Counted from the stretch's first letter, positions 1 to 12,723 are shown. The stretch: DNA of 64,000 nucleotides from Saccharina japonica (GCA_008828725.1 MEHQ01001076.1:248001-312000); one strand, 5' to 3'. Notes: a model not told the origin generated them from the letters alone. A program made the numbers and translations.

Positions 1-1240
1 CAATTGTCAGAACTAATGTCGTTTGGTCATCGATACAATGCTGTGGCTAACAGTAAAATTATGGTTCCTCGAGAAAGCATCAGGGAACGTTACTGTGGGT
101 CGCCAAAAAAATGACCCGTACTTCCCATATACATACATACAGTCGTAGGTGCGAACACGGGCAGTTTCTACGTGGTCGAGATCATAATTGTGTGAAATAT
201 ACCCAGTACAATATCCACAGCAGTGCAGAAACTCCGGTATGCTGCAAACATTACTCGCAGTAGGAGAAGTGTTTCGTACCCTGATGTATTTCCATTGAAA
301 CCGAGGGTCGACAATTGAGGCAACGCATGGTACAGACGTCGGGTTGCAATCAAAATATTACTACATGTAGTGAACATAACTGGATGGTCGTACATAATAC
401 ACCCGTATGATGAGGAGTAGTTAGAGTCTCCGGAATGGACAATAATGCGAGCGAAAATATGCCTGTATGATTCCCGGCGGTGCATATAAATATGTGTCGC
501 CGCTCGCATATATATATAGATGTATGCATTGTTGTCGGTCTCAAAGTAACTGATCGCGAAAACAATGTCCGTGGTCACAGGACAGGCTCCAAAGACTCGG
601 GAGTAGATAACAACCGCAGGGTAACACAAAGCACACAAAATACAAAGTATAACGCAGTACGGTATACCAGGTACATCATAACTGCACACCGTATATCTCA
701 ACCAAAGAGAAGGAGTCAAACGGGGAAAAAGGGAAGATGGGGAAATATTGAAAACAAAATGAACAAAATAGAGAAACGTGACGACCCTCACAGTGAACAC
801 AAAAAAAAAGAGCCAGGATCAACCACCAAAAACAAAAATAAAAAGTTAATTAACCAACGCGGGGACAGCCAGTTAGTTATATATTACCGCACGCGCGTTC
901 TAGATAAAATAAAATATAACTATTCTCGGTGCAGGCTTCCAGGTACGCTGTACAATACATGATTCCGGTCGTGTTTTTATATGTCACAAGTTCGACAGTG
1001 TCCAAAGCGAATGGAAAGAAATTCCCACTCATCAAGTTTTCATCAGTTGCAAGCACGGGCTGGACGATTAGGACATCTTCAACGGTTTTGTCGACTGCTG
1101 TTGGTTTTCGATGCGTAATCTTCGACGCCTACGTTTAAGTGGGGAACCTTAGTACGAACTCTCCGATATATTGCTTCGTCGCCAGCAACAAAGAAGCAGG
1201 CATATACATGGTTTACACTGATCATGTAATGACACACTGC

Positions 1241-1402
1241 TGAATATTCGACGGATGACACATGGCGTGCATGGTTGAGTTGCGACAGCTTTATTTAGTC
1301 TGTACCAGGTAATTATAGTATTATGTACTGAGTATTCGACGAGTGACGCATGGCGCGCATGGTTAAGTTGCGACAGCTTGCGTTTGTACCAGATAACTAT
1401 TA
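1241..1402. repeat. 79-88 bp tandem repeat, two units (A)
   Basis: Units start TGAATATTCGACG at 1241 and TGAGTATTCGACG at 1329 and share GGCGTGCATGGTTGAGTTGCG. The first unit carries about 9 extra bases. Confidence 0.65.
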
Positions 1403-1927
1403 AGTAAATACCTGTTACATGATACGGGGTGGTGTGCTCGAACCAAGGCATACATTATAGTGTGGTCCCTAAAAGAGAAGCTGGGCAGCAGTGCCACTGA
1501 CGCATCTGTAGCTATAGCGCGGCCATCACGGGGCCGCGGCCACCGCGGTGCAGGCCTTTACTGGGCCTCCATGATACTTTCTGTCAACAAACTGTTGCTC
1601 TACGGGTTAGACCGCAACAACGCACGAAGCTATGCCGCGCCGCAGTTAACATCGTATACTTCAAGTACGTGTACTGTATTGTACACAGCATTCATTTACT
1701 CGAGCATACAGGGCGGACGAAAGCACCGGCAGTACACTACTGTTTACGTTTCCGTTCAAACTGTGCACGTACCGTGGGTACATAGAGTAGCATGTACACC
1801 AAAACTTGTACGTTACACCTGACAAAATATTCCGGTATGTATGGGTCAAAATGCATACACAATAACGTACTGCAAGGTAGAAAACTACATATTTGACGCT
1901 AGTTCCCTATATTATATGCTTAATTGT

Positions 1928-2273
1928 CCCCAAACTGGGGTATTTTTATTTTTTATTTTTTTGTCCATCCTATGTATTATTTTCGCACTTCCGTCTTTCT
2001 CCCTCCCTAGTCGTAACTGAGATCCCGGGTCACAAAGTAGGCTGCTCTCCCTCCTCGCCCACTACGGTTCTTGCCTTGCATTTGTTTTTCGCGAGAAGAT
2101 TTCAGCACTTTCTTCCCTCGTCAACTCTCGTCGAATTTTGCTTACCCACGCTATAATTTGCGCTCTCGACAGACGGTGTCACTTGAGAATAAAAACCTCC
2201 ATGGGGAGAATCGAACCCTCGACATCCGGGCCTACAGGCTTCGGTGCTACCAGTTAGACCACCGGGGCGACCG
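1928..2273 (-). mobile_element. tRNA-derived SINE (unit A, beside segment R)
   Basis: On the minus strand the head reads as a tRNA-like promoter: A-box-like TGGTCTAACTGGTAGCACC and B-box GGTTCGATTCT, followed by a shared body of about 250 bp and an A-rich tail ending in a short hairpin (CCCCAGTTTGGGG). The equivalent sites in B, C and D lack it, so it inserted after the units separated, or was lost there. Confidence 0.75.
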
Positions 2274-3795
2274 GCGTATGGGCTGCTTTGGTTGGCTCTC
2301 CCGTAAGGCTGTTGTTCCTGTAGTAGGGCGTGGTATATATTTCGAAACATCCGTCCGTTTTTTAAATGTATTTTATTTTCGTGTTTTTGTTTTTGAAAAC
2401 ACTGGACAAACTCAGCGCGACGCCGTTGACTGGTCAAGCCGATGGGAAGACAACACGTCGTTCCTTTTGACCTGAACGAATTATATGTGCCGAGGCGATG
2501 CCTGTGTGAAGAGAGATACAGAGGTCGAACTCGCTATCTGTGACGAACATATTCGTTGTCGACGCAAGGCTGTTTGTTTTGGAACATGCTTGAGGGGCCT
2601 AATGCGGAAATGGACGACCGTTGTCAAAATATATCCTATGTGCGGGCCTTGTGTTTCTTACATTTAAACTCGTTCTTGACCGATAAACAGAGCAAAGTCG
2701 CTATGATACCCTTTTTGGAATGAGGTTCAGCGTCTCATCGATGCACACCCAGCTCGAAACATCCCTTGTTCAGAAACATAGTTCGAGTGTTTGTTCACAG
2801 TGTACATTCCCTGTGGAGCGGTCCCTCGTTCCACGATTTTCAGACAATCATGTGGAGCTACTTCAACTGTTCGGGATCCTCGAAGTGTGGTTGGGCGGCA
2901 AAATTTTCGACTGCGCAGGCAGGTGGAAAAACGATTTATAAAACTGACTAACTCTCTTACAGTGGATCTTCTTTTTCCGACAAACGTATGGTCGACTCCG
3001 TCGCTTTGAGGGCATAAACCGTCGGCGATTGGACGAAAATACCTAACTCGACAACCAAACCAATCACGTAGGGAACATCTTCAATGTCAGGAGAACTGTT
3101 GGCTGATCTTTGTCGGGAAGACGCACACACTGCGGTTCGAGTCACGTTGTTTGACTGGCAGACACCCCCCGTCTTGCGGCCACATACCCTGATAATCAAG
3201 AAGGCGCACACGGGTATGTCCCGTCTGCGGGTTGTTGAACGGACCGATTGTCCGTCTTACGTTAACATTTCCTTGTACTTTCGAAGGCAAGTTACATTAC
3301 CGGCGATACTACCAATGCCTTGTCAGGGGCAAGTCGGGCGCACAATTGACCGAAGTATCCTACGAGGTAAACGAGGCCCCCGATGTAGTAGCATGTTGTA
3401 TTTATCCGATATTCAAAATACACACGTAGTTGCTTGTGAATACAGAACTAGAACCATATATGGACCTGGACGTGCAAACATCAACAACACATGAGGGAGA
3501 ACGACGTCCGCAATTCACATGCCAGCGTAGTTCACCCGACACCAGGCGCCATGTTTCAGCTAAATCAACCAGTTGGGAAAGGTGAATGCCTACTCGGCAC
3601 CAATCACACCGGTCAACCTTAATGTATGCACGTGCCCCCCGAGGTACATACGTAGTTGCCAAACATATTGCTCGGTAGATGACCTCGGCAAGTCGGTAAA
3701 ATCAGTGAATATGCCGGCCGGACAAAACCACATTCGCGCTAAGTTACTCCCGCAATGTACAACCATGACTTTCATTATAGTTGCCACCTCTTAAC
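2274..3795 (+). repeat. Segment R in unit A (diverged version)
   Basis: A 1.5-kb segment found in every unit. This version is clearly more diverged from B, C and D than the one at 8507-10730. A phase-consistent frame 3084-3494 starts SGELLADLCRED and contains MSRLRVVE, but there are stops just before it. Confidence 0.6.
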
Positions 3796-4051
3796 AATTT
3801 GAATGTTGTGTCTGAAACTTATTATTTTCCCCCCCATACCACGAATAACTCACCTAAAACAATTTATTATTTATACTGACTGCCAGTACTACTCGTTCTT
3901 CTTCTTCTCATCCAAATTGATTAGTTTCTTTCTAGCAATACCGTACTCCTCCCATCCTGACGTAGTTGCTGTATGCAGCTGCTTTTTGTCTTTTTTCCAA
4001 ATAAATGTTTTATAGAGTACTTTGTTTCCCTCTTTGGCTAAAAAAAATAAT
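3385..4051 (+). repeat. Direct repeat of the segment R tail, first copy
   Basis: Almost identical to 10316-10982. It ends inside the A-rich tail of the retroposon at the junction with the 2054-bp blocks. Confidence 0.8.
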
Positions 4052-4652
4052 AGGAAGCTATCTGCGTTTGGACTAACTTGCGCTTACTCAGCCGCACACA
4101 GGGGCGCTACAAAGCAGTACTTACAACCGACGGAAAGCCGAGGACTTTAGCTTTCCAACGATGCTACTTGTAGCCGAAACGATAAAATTGCACATGAGGC
4201 AGAGGTGGGAAGGTGGGTACGGCTGCCCATCTTTAGACCCAAGTACCTCAAGAACGACCAAGAGTTGCGGAAAACGCTTACAGCATTCTGCGGCCGACAT
4301 CCCTAGCTTTCCATAAATGCATAATACGCCAACTTCCGAGGAGATCTGGTCTTGAAACATCTCCCCCCGTGAAATATAGTACAATTTGAGTACCACTATT
4401 TTACCACCTCTGCTCTCACCTCCAACAACATACTTTTGGCTACAAGTTGCATCATTGGAAAGCTGAAATCCTCGGCTTTCCGCGGGTCTTAAATATGGGT
4501 GTACAGTGTGCCCTCTGTGGGTCTGCGTGGCTGCTGATTACTCCACATGCAAATACGTTCCGTAGAAAATCAGGGAAAAATTGGCCACACAAACAAAAAT
4601 TCCGAAATGAAAAAGTACATCCGCTGGGCCTGGATACTATGGGCCTCCGTAA
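4052..4652. mobile_element. Truncated copy of the TA-flanked MITE (2054-bp repeat copy 1)
   Basis: Reverse complement of 9614-10214: one inverted-repeat arm is missing because the duplicated block ends inside the element. Confidence 0.7.
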
Positions 4653-5759
4653 TACTCGGGGGCCTCGTTTTATGTAGTATCTTCGGTCAATTGATGCGCC
4701 GACGTGCCCCTGACAGATTCGGTAGTATGCGTCCGTGAATGTAACTTGCTTCGAAAGTACAATGGCAGAAATGTTAACGTAAGTACGGACAATGCGGTTC
4801 ACGTTTCAACACCGCTTATTAGCGGGACATACCCGTGTGTGTCTTCTTGAGTATCAGGGAATGCTGCCGCAAGACGGGTGTTTGCAATTCAAACAACGTG
4901 GCTCGAACCCCAGTGTGTGCGTTTTCCCGACAAAGATCAGCCAACAGTTCTCCTGACATTGAAAATGTTCCCTACGCGATTGGTTTGGTTGTCGAGTTAT
5001 GTAGAGATTGTCATCCAATCGCAGACGGTTCATGCCTCCAAACCGACGGAGTCGACCATAATCTTTTTCTCAAGAACTTGTCTCTAAGAGAGGCATGCAT
5101 TTAAAAACAATTGTTTTCCCCCCTGCGCATTCCAACAGTTTGCCGCCCAGCCACACTTGGAGGACCCCGAACAGTTGAAGTAGCTCCAAATGAAATATAT
5201 GCAAATCGCCGAACGAGTGACAACTCCACAAATATCGAACACTGTGGGGAAACACTCGAACTATGTGTGTGAACAAGAGACGTTTCGAACTGGGGGCGTA
5301 TCGGAGAGACGCTGGATATATTCCATGAAGGGCATTATAGCGAATTTCCTCGTTTATCGGTCAAGAACGAGTTAGAATGTCATAAACATAAGGCCCGTAC
5401 ATATACCAGTAATATATTTTGACCACGGCCGTGCTATTCCGCATTAGCCTGTGGCAAAACAAACATCCATGCTTTGCCATCGAATACGTTCGTCACAGAC
5501 ACTGAGTTCGACCTCCGTATCTCTCTTCACCCAGGCTTCGCCTCGGCATCCATCATTCATTCAGGTCAAAAGGAACGACGTGTTGTCTACACATCGGCAA
5601 GATCAGTCAACGGCGTCCCGCTGAGTTTGTCCAGTTCTGCTAAGCATGTCACGAAAAAAAAATACATTTCGGATACGGACGGATGTTTTGAAATATTCAC
5701 CACGCCCTACTACAGCAACAACAGCATTACGGGAAAGCCAACCAAAGCAGCCCATACGC

Positions 5760-6105
5760 CGGTCGCCCCGGTGGTCTAACTGGTAGCACCGAAGCCTGTA
5801 GGCCCGGATGTCGAGGGTTCGATTCTCCCCATGGAGGTTTTTATTCTCAAGTGACACCGTCTGTCGAGAGCGCAAATTATAGCGTGGGTAAGCAAAATTC
5901 GACGAGAGTTGACGAGGGAAGAAAGTGCTGAAATCTTCTCGCGAAAAACAAATGCAAGGCAAGAACCGTAGTGGGCGAGGAGGGAGAGCAGCCTACTTTG
6001 TGACCCGGGATCTCAGTTACGACTAGGGAGGGAGAAAGACGGAAGTGCGAAAATAATACATAGGATGGACAAAAAAATAAAAAATAAAAATACCCCAGTT
6101 TGGGG
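5760..6105 (+). mobile_element. tRNA-derived SINE within 2054-bp repeat copy 1
   Basis: Same SINE subfamily as the one at 1928, head at 5761 and hairpin tail ending at 6105. It forms one end of the 2054-bp repeated block and is a passenger of that duplication rather than an independent insertion. Confidence 0.75.
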
Positions 6106-6706
6106 AGGAAGCTATCTGCGTTTGGACTAACTTGCGCTTACTCAGCCGCACACAGGGGCGCTACAAAGCAGTACTTACAACCGACGGAAAGCCGAGGACT
6201 TTAGCTTTCCAACGATGCTACTTGTAGCCGAAACGATAAAATTGCACATGAGGCAGAGGTGGGAAGGTGGGTACGGCTGCCCATCTTTAGACCCAAGTAC
6301 CTCAAGAACGACCAAGAGTTGCGGAAAACGCTTACAGCATTCTGCGGCCGACATCCCTAGCTTTCCATAAATGCATAATACGCCAACTTCCGAGGAGATC
6401 TGGTCTTGAAACATCTCCCCCCGTGAAATATAGTACAATTTGAGTACCACTATTTTACCACCTCTGCTCTCACCTCCAACAACATACTTTTGGCTACAAG
6501 TTGCATCATTGGAAAGCTGAAATCCTCGGCTTTCCGCGGGTCTTAAATATGGGTGTACAGTGTGCCCTCTGTGGGTCTGCGTGGCTGCTGATTACTCCAC
6601 ATGCAAATACGTTCCGTAGAAAATCAGGGAAAAATTGGCCACACAAACAAAAATTCCGAAATGAAAAAGTACATCCGCTGGGCCTGGATACTATGGGCCT
6701 CCGTAA
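6106..6706. mobile_element. Truncated copy of the TA-flanked MITE (2054-bp repeat copy 2)
   Basis: Identical by eye to 4052-4652. It abuts the SINE tail of the preceding copy with no extra bases, so the two units are joined head to tail. Confidence 0.7.
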
Positions 6707-7813
6707 TACTCGGGGGCCTCGTTTTATGTAGTATCTTCGGTCAATTGATGCGCCGACGTGCCCCTGACAGATTCGGTAGTATGCGTCCGTGAATGTAACT
6801 TGCTTCGAAAGTACAATGGCAGAAATGTTAACGTAAGTACGGACAATGCGGTTCACGTTTCAACACCGCTTATTAGCGGGACATACCCGTGTGTGTCTTC
6901 TTGAGTATCAGGGAATGCTGCCGCAAGACGGGTGTTTGCAATTCAAACAACGTGGCTCGAACCCCAGTGTGTGCGTTTTCCCGACAAAGATCAGCCAACA
7001 GTTCTCCTGACATTGAAAATGTTCCCTACGCGATTGGTTTGGTTGTCGAGTTATGTAGAGATTGTCATCCAATCGCAGACGGTTCATGCCTCCAAACCGA
7101 CGGAGTCGACCATAATCTTTTTCTCAAGAACTTGTCTCTAAGAGAGGCATGCATTTAAAAACAATTGTTTTCCCCCCTGCGCATTCCAACAGTTTGCCGC
7201 CCAGCCACACTTGGAGGACCCCGAACAGTTGAAGTAGCTCCAAATGAAATATATGCAAATCGCCGAACGAGTGACAACTCCACAAATATCGAACACTGTG
7301 GGGAAACACTCGAACTATGTGTGTGAACAAGAGACGTTTCGAACTGGGGGCGTATCGGAGAGACGCTGGATATATTCCATGAAGGGCATTATAGCGAATT
7401 TCCTCGTTTATCGGTCAAGAACGAGTTAGAATGTCATAAACATAAGGCCCGTACATATACCAGTAATATATTTTGACCACGGCCGTGCTATTCCGCATTA
7501 GCCTGTGGCAAAACAAACATCCATGCTTTGCCATCGAATACGTTCGTCACAGACACTGAGTTCGACCTCCGTATCTCTCTTCACCCAGGCTTCGCCTCGG
7601 CATCCATCATTCATTCAGGTCAAAAGGAACGACGTGTTGTCTACACATCGGCAAGATCAGTCAACGGCGTCCCGCTGAGTTTGTCCAGTTCTGCTAAGCA
7701 TGTCACGAAAAAAAAATACATTTCGGATACGGACGGATGTTTTGAAATATTCACCACGCCCTACTACAGCAACAACAGCATTACGGGAAAGCCAACCAAA
7801 GCAGCCCATACGC

Positions 7814-8159
7814 CGGTCGCCCCGGTGGTCTAACTGGTAGCACCGAAGCCTGTAGGCCCGGATGTCGAGGGTTCGATTCTCCCCATGGAGGTTTTTATTC
7901 TCAAGTGACACCGTCTGTCGAGAGCGCAAATTATAGCGTGGGTAAGCAAAATTCGACGAGAGTTGACGAGGGAAGAAAGTGCTGAAATCTTCTCGCGAAA
8001 AACAAATGCAAGGCAAGAACCGTAGTGGGCGAGGAGGGAGAGCAGCCTACTTTGTGACCCGGGATCTCAGTTACGACTAGGGAGGGAGAAAGACGGAAGT
8101 GCGAAAATAATACATAGGATGGACAAAAAAATAAAAAATAAAAATACCCCAGTTTGGGG
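7814..8159 (+). mobile_element. tRNA-derived SINE within 2054-bp repeat copy 2
   Basis: Appears identical to the SINE at 5760. Its tail ends at the single N at 8160, where the inverted copy begins. Confidence 0.75.
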
Positions 8160-8160
8160 N
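8160..8160. other. Single N at the centre of a large palindrome
   Basis: The only ambiguous base in the window. Sequence on the right is the reverse complement of that on the left for at least 1.5 kb without a difference seen, then with a few differences up to 2054 bp. Confidence 0.95.
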
Positions 8161-8506
8161 CCCCAAACTGGGGTATTTTTATTTTTTATTTTTTTGTCCA
8201 TCCTATGTATTATTTTCGCACTTCCGTCTTTCTCCCTCCCTAGTCGTAACTGAGATCCCGGGTCACAAAGTAGGCTGCTCTCCCTCCTCGCCCACTACGG
8301 TTCTTGCCTTGCATTTGTTTTTCGCGAGAAGATTTCAGCACTTTCTTCCCTCGTCAACTCTCGTCGAATTTTGCTTACCCACGCTATAATTTGCGCTCTC
8401 GACAGACGGTGTCACTTGAGAATAAAAACCTCCATGGGGAGAATCGAACCCTCGACATCCGGGCCTACAGGCTTCGGTGCTACCAGTTAGACCACCGGGG
8501 CGACCG
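8161..8506 (-). mobile_element. tRNA-derived SINE within the inverted 2054-bp copy
   Basis: Reverse complement of the SINE at 7814; the two tails face each other across the N at 8160. Its orientation and its junction with segment R match the SINE at 1928. Confidence 0.75.
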
Positions 8507-10214
8507 GCGTATGGGCTGCTTTGGTTGGCTTTCCCGTAATGCTGTTGTTGCTGTAGTAGGGCGTGGTGAATATTTCAAAACATCCGTCCGTATCCGAAAT
8601 GTATTTTTTTTTCGTGACATGCTTAGCAGAACTGGACAAACTCAGCGGGACGCCGTTGACTGATCTTGCCGATGTGTAGACAACACGTCGTTCCTTTTGA
8701 CCTGAATGAATGATGGATGCCGAGGCGAAGCCTGGGTGAAGAGAGATACGGAGGTCGAACTCAGTGTCTGTGACGAACGTATTCGATGGCAAAGCATGGA
8801 TGTTTGTTTTGCCACAGGCTAATGCGGAATAGCACGGCCGTGGTCAAAATATATTACTGGTATATGTACGGGCCTTATGTTTATGACATTCTAACTCGTT
8901 CTTGACCGATAAACGAGGAAATTCGCTATAATGCCCTTCATGGAATATATCCAGCGTCTCTCCGATACGCCCCCAGTTCGAAACGTCTCTTGTTCACACA
9001 CATAGTTCGAGTGTTTCCCCACAGTGTTCGATATTTGTGGAGTTGTCACTCGTTCGGCGATTTGCATATATTTCATTTGGAGCTACTTCAACTGTTCGGG
9101 GTCCTCCAAGTGTGGCTGGGCGGCAAACTGTTGGAATGCGCAGGGGGGAAAACAATTGTTTTTAAATGCATGCCTCTCTTAGAGACAAGTTCTTGAGAAA
9201 AAGATTATGGTCGACTCCGTCGGTTTGGAGGCATGAACCGTCTGCGATTGGATGACAATCTCTACATAACTCGACAACCAAACCAATCGCGTAGGGAACA
9301 TTTTCAATGTCAGGAGAACTGTTGGCTGATCTTTGTCGGGAAAACGCACACACTGGGGTTCGAGCCACGTTGTTTGAATTGCAAACACCCGTCTTGCGGC
9401 AGCATTCCCTGATACTCAAGAAGACACACACGGGTATGTCCCGCTAATAAGCGGTGTTGAAACGTGAACCGCATTGTCCGTACTTACGTTAACATTTCTG
9501 CCATTGTACTTTCGAAGCAAGTTACATTCACGGACGCATACTACCGAATCTGTCAGGGGCACGTCGGCGCATCAATTGACCGAAGATACTACATAAAACG
9601 AGGCCCCCGAGTATTACGGAGGCCCATAGTATCCAGGCCCAGCGGATGTACTTTTTCATTTCGGAATTTTTGTTTGTGTGGCCAATTTTTCCCTGATTTT
9701 CTACGGAACGTATTTGCATGTGGAGTAATCAGCAGCCGCGCAGACCCACAGAGGGCACACTGTACACCCATATTTAAGACCCGCGGAAAGCCGAGGATTT
9801 CAGCTTTCCAATGATGCAACTTGTAGCCAAAAGTATGTTGTTGGAGGTGAGAGCAGAGGTGGTAAAATAGTGGTACTCAAATCGTACTATATTTCACGGG
9901 GGGAGATGTTTCAAGACCAGATCTCCTCGGAAGTTGGCGTATTATGCATTTATGGAAAGCTAGGGATGTCGGCCGCAGATTCCTGTAAGCGTTTTCCGCA
10001 ACTCTTGGTCGTTCTTGAGATACTTGGGTCTAAAGATGGGCAGCCGTACCCACCTTCCCACCTCTGCCTCATGTGCAACTTTATCGTTTCGGCTACAAGT
10101 AGCATCGTTGGAAAGCTAAAGTCCTCGGCTTTCCGTCGGTTGTAAGTACTGCTTTGTAGCGCCCCTGTGTGCGGCTGAGTAAGCGCAAGTTAGTCCAAAC
10201 GCAGATAGCTTCCT
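8161..10214 (+). repeat. 2054-bp repeated block, inverted copy
   Basis: Reverse complement of 6106-8159. I see about six substitutions, all beyond about 9700 (for example in the stretch 9738-10082), and none nearer the N. This copy alone continues into the intact MITE arm and the rest of segment R, so it looks like the source copy. Confidence 0.85.
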
Positions 10215-10313
10215 CGAAAAAAGAGCGGAAACAAATGGCCACAAACACAATAATTCCGAGAAAATGAATAAAAAAGTAAATCCGCCGGGCCTGGATACTA
10301 TGGGCCTCCGTAA
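9614..10313. mobile_element. 700-bp TA-flanked MITE-like DNA element, complete copy
   Basis: Ends form imperfect inverted repeats of about 95 bp, beginning TTACGGAGGCCCATAGTAT. TA lies on both sides (9612-9613 and 10314-10315). The version of the surrounding segment at 3375-3390 lacks the element and has one TA, giving a natural empty site. No transposase is visible. TA target sites are typical of Tc1/mariner-type elements, but the family is not proved. Confidence 0.75.
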
Positions 10314-10315
10314 TA

Positions 10316-10982
10316 GTAGCATGTTGTATTTATCCGATATTCAAAAATACACACGTAGTTGCTTGTGAATACAGAACTAGAACCATATATGGACCTGGAC
10401 GTGCAAACATCAACAACACATGAGGGAGAACGACGTCCGCAATTCACATGCCAGCGTAGTTCACCCGACACCAGGCGCCATGTTTCAGCTAAATCAACCA
10501 GTTGGGAAAGGTGAATGCCTACTCGGCACCAATCACACCGGTCAACCTTAATGTATGCACGTGCCCCCCGAGGTACATACGTAGTTGCCAAACATATTGC
10601 TCGGTAGATGACCTCGGCAAGTCGGTAAAATCAGTGAATATGCCGGCCGGACAAAACCACATTCGCGCTAAGTTACTCCCGCAATGTACAACCATGACTT
10701 TCATTATAGTTGCCACCTCTTAACAATTTGAATGTTGTGTCTGAAACTTATTATTTTCCCCCCCATACCACGAATAACTCACCTAAAACAATTTATTATT
10801 TATACTGACTGCCAGTACTACTCGTTCTTCTTCTTCTCATCCAAATTGATTAGTTTCTTTCTAGCAATACCGTACTCCTCCCATCCTGACGTAGTTGCTG
10901 TATGCAGCTGCTTTTTGTCTTTTTTCCAAATAAATGTTTTATAGAGTACTTTGTTTCCCTCTTTGGCTAAAAAAAATAATAA
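10316..10982 (+). repeat. Direct repeat of the segment R tail, second copy
   Basis: Almost identical to 3385-4051 apart from an added A near 10347. It continues past the retroposon into unique unit sequence, so this is the copy in its original context. Confidence 0.8.
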
Positions 10983-10984
10983 TA
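10774..10984 (+). mobile_element. Short retroposon with 16-bp target duplication
   Basis: A 211-bp insert lies between two copies of CCCCCCCATACCACGA (10758-10773 and 10985-11000). It ends in an A-rich tail (CTAAAAAAAATAATAATA) and has AATAAA at 10929-10934. This is the pattern left by LINE-driven insertion of a processed RNA. I do not recognise the source. A second copy at 3845-4051 is cut in its tail. Confidence 0.6.
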
Positions 10985-12723
10985 CCCCCCCATACCACGA
11001 GCAGCCTGCCTCAATATGGTACTTTGATGCTTGGGTATACTTGAAGCATCAGGTATCAATCTATTATCTTTGTGTCTTCAGCACTGCTCTCTTCACTAAA
11101 TAGTCAACGATGTTTTAGCGCGTGATTACCCAGAATACGGTAACTTTGGCGGGTTTCAATTTACGTCTGATTACCAGGCACTCCTCATCAAACCAACCAC
11201 ATGCATACTAGCTCTCCCCAGAATGTGCGTTCGTACCACCTATACGGCATATATCTTGCTCCTCCAGACTTATCACCCAAGAGGGGGAATAAATGAGCAA
11301 AGGCTTGGCAAAGGCCATATATATGATGACGGATCAGCAATATTATCATGTTGAATTTCGAACATTTCGCAAGCTCACAGGTTGTTTTTGTTCACCCCTG
11401 GCACTACCACCAACTCAATAAGCCTAAACGGCTACACGTTATTTTCGTTAGGTGGCCTGTTAGCAAAAAAAAACGGTTATTGTATATCATAGCCCAATAC
11501 AACCATTTGTAGGCCGTAATATAACGATTCCACCCCAGGGAAGCTACAGGTCGGTGTACAGGTGTGCTCTTAGCGCGGAACAACACGATAAACTGTGGCC
11601 ATTGCGGCATGATGCCTGGTGCCTCCTGGTGGATACTATTTGTGTGCGGTTTCAGTTTATGACATACTGTGCGAACGAAAGACGTTTTTGTTGACACATG
11701 TTGCATGTGGTTAGATGTTGTCAAATGTGTAAGTAATTGTGTTGTTCGAGCTCAGGTGATCTAATTGTCGAAAGGTATGTCATTTTTCGGTGACTACTAG
11801 TTGCCCAGATCAATTCATCGGGAGTCAACAACGACGAATTAAACGGCACGAACGTCGTGGCCTTGACACAGAAGCCGTGAAGGGTTTCAGTTTAGATACT
11901 GTTGTTTAACTGTCGCTCAGTTTGCCTTCCTACGTGTCTCTCTTTCTTTCGGCGTCTTTCTTTCTGTCTGTATTGCGGGCATTCGCCCTATTCATGGTGG
12001 TCGCATTCGTTACTCTAGGGAAAGTTACTCAGGAAAATCGGTATGTTGTGGTGGGAAATATAGACTATTGGCAAGGCCGAGCTACACATGCGCCATGTTG
12101 GGGCACTTGGTTCGCCCCAACCAATGTAAAGTCGCCAGCTGCAGCTATGCGTCGGCGAGTATAGTATCAAGTGTGCAAGTATTTGTCCGTTTTCACTTTA
12201 ATTCCAATGCAGTACTTTTGACGCGTATTGCGGGCGGCGGGGGGCCGTGAATGAAGCCCTTAGCGGGTTGAATATGTTTTTCGTGGAAGTTTCACACATA
12301 GTCGTCGAATAAATCAATATCTCGCGGCGCGCATTGCGTTTGGCTCATATTAAACCGACATGGACTTGTATCGTGTCCCTTTTAGTGACTGCACATCAAC
12401 GGCTACTGGAACTCCGCGAACGGCTGTAAACCGTTCTCTGCATGCGTATATAGCTGGAACATGGACCGAAGGGCACTTCAGTACTGCGTTATATGCTTCA
12501 CCCGTCTTTATGGTACATGACGATCGTGCCGTCAGTTCGCTCGATAAAGGGGCAAGTCTGCAAACGGGGAAGCACGCAATATAAAAGGATACAGGGTTGT
12601 CTAGAAGAGACAGAGTGGTGCTCTTCAGACAACTGTCAACCGTTCGGGTGTCAGTTCTAAATATAAAAATAAGTGTCTGTTTCAACTGAACGCGACACAC
12701 TGTCTTCTGTTTAGTGCACACAA

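Larger units (their letters stand above)
4052..6105 (-). repeat. 2054-bp repeated block, direct copy 1
   Basis: Holds a truncated MITE, the first 1.1 kb of segment R on the minus strand, and a SINE. The next 2054 bases repeat it with no difference that I found. Confidence 0.85.
6106..8159 (-). repeat. 2054-bp repeated block, direct copy 2
   Basis: Exact-looking tandem copy of 4052-6105, ending at the N. The lack of any difference points to either a very recent event or an assembly artefact. Confidence 0.85.

Noticed and set aside
1500-1560. GC-rich GGCCGCGGCC block as a CpG-island promoter
   Set aside because: Only about 60 bases long, with no gene next to it; a short hairpin explains it equally well.
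2196-2273. A tRNA gene on the minus strand (A and B boxes present)
   Set aside because: The stems do not pair well and the sequence continues into a repeated body and A-rich tail, so it is a SINE head.
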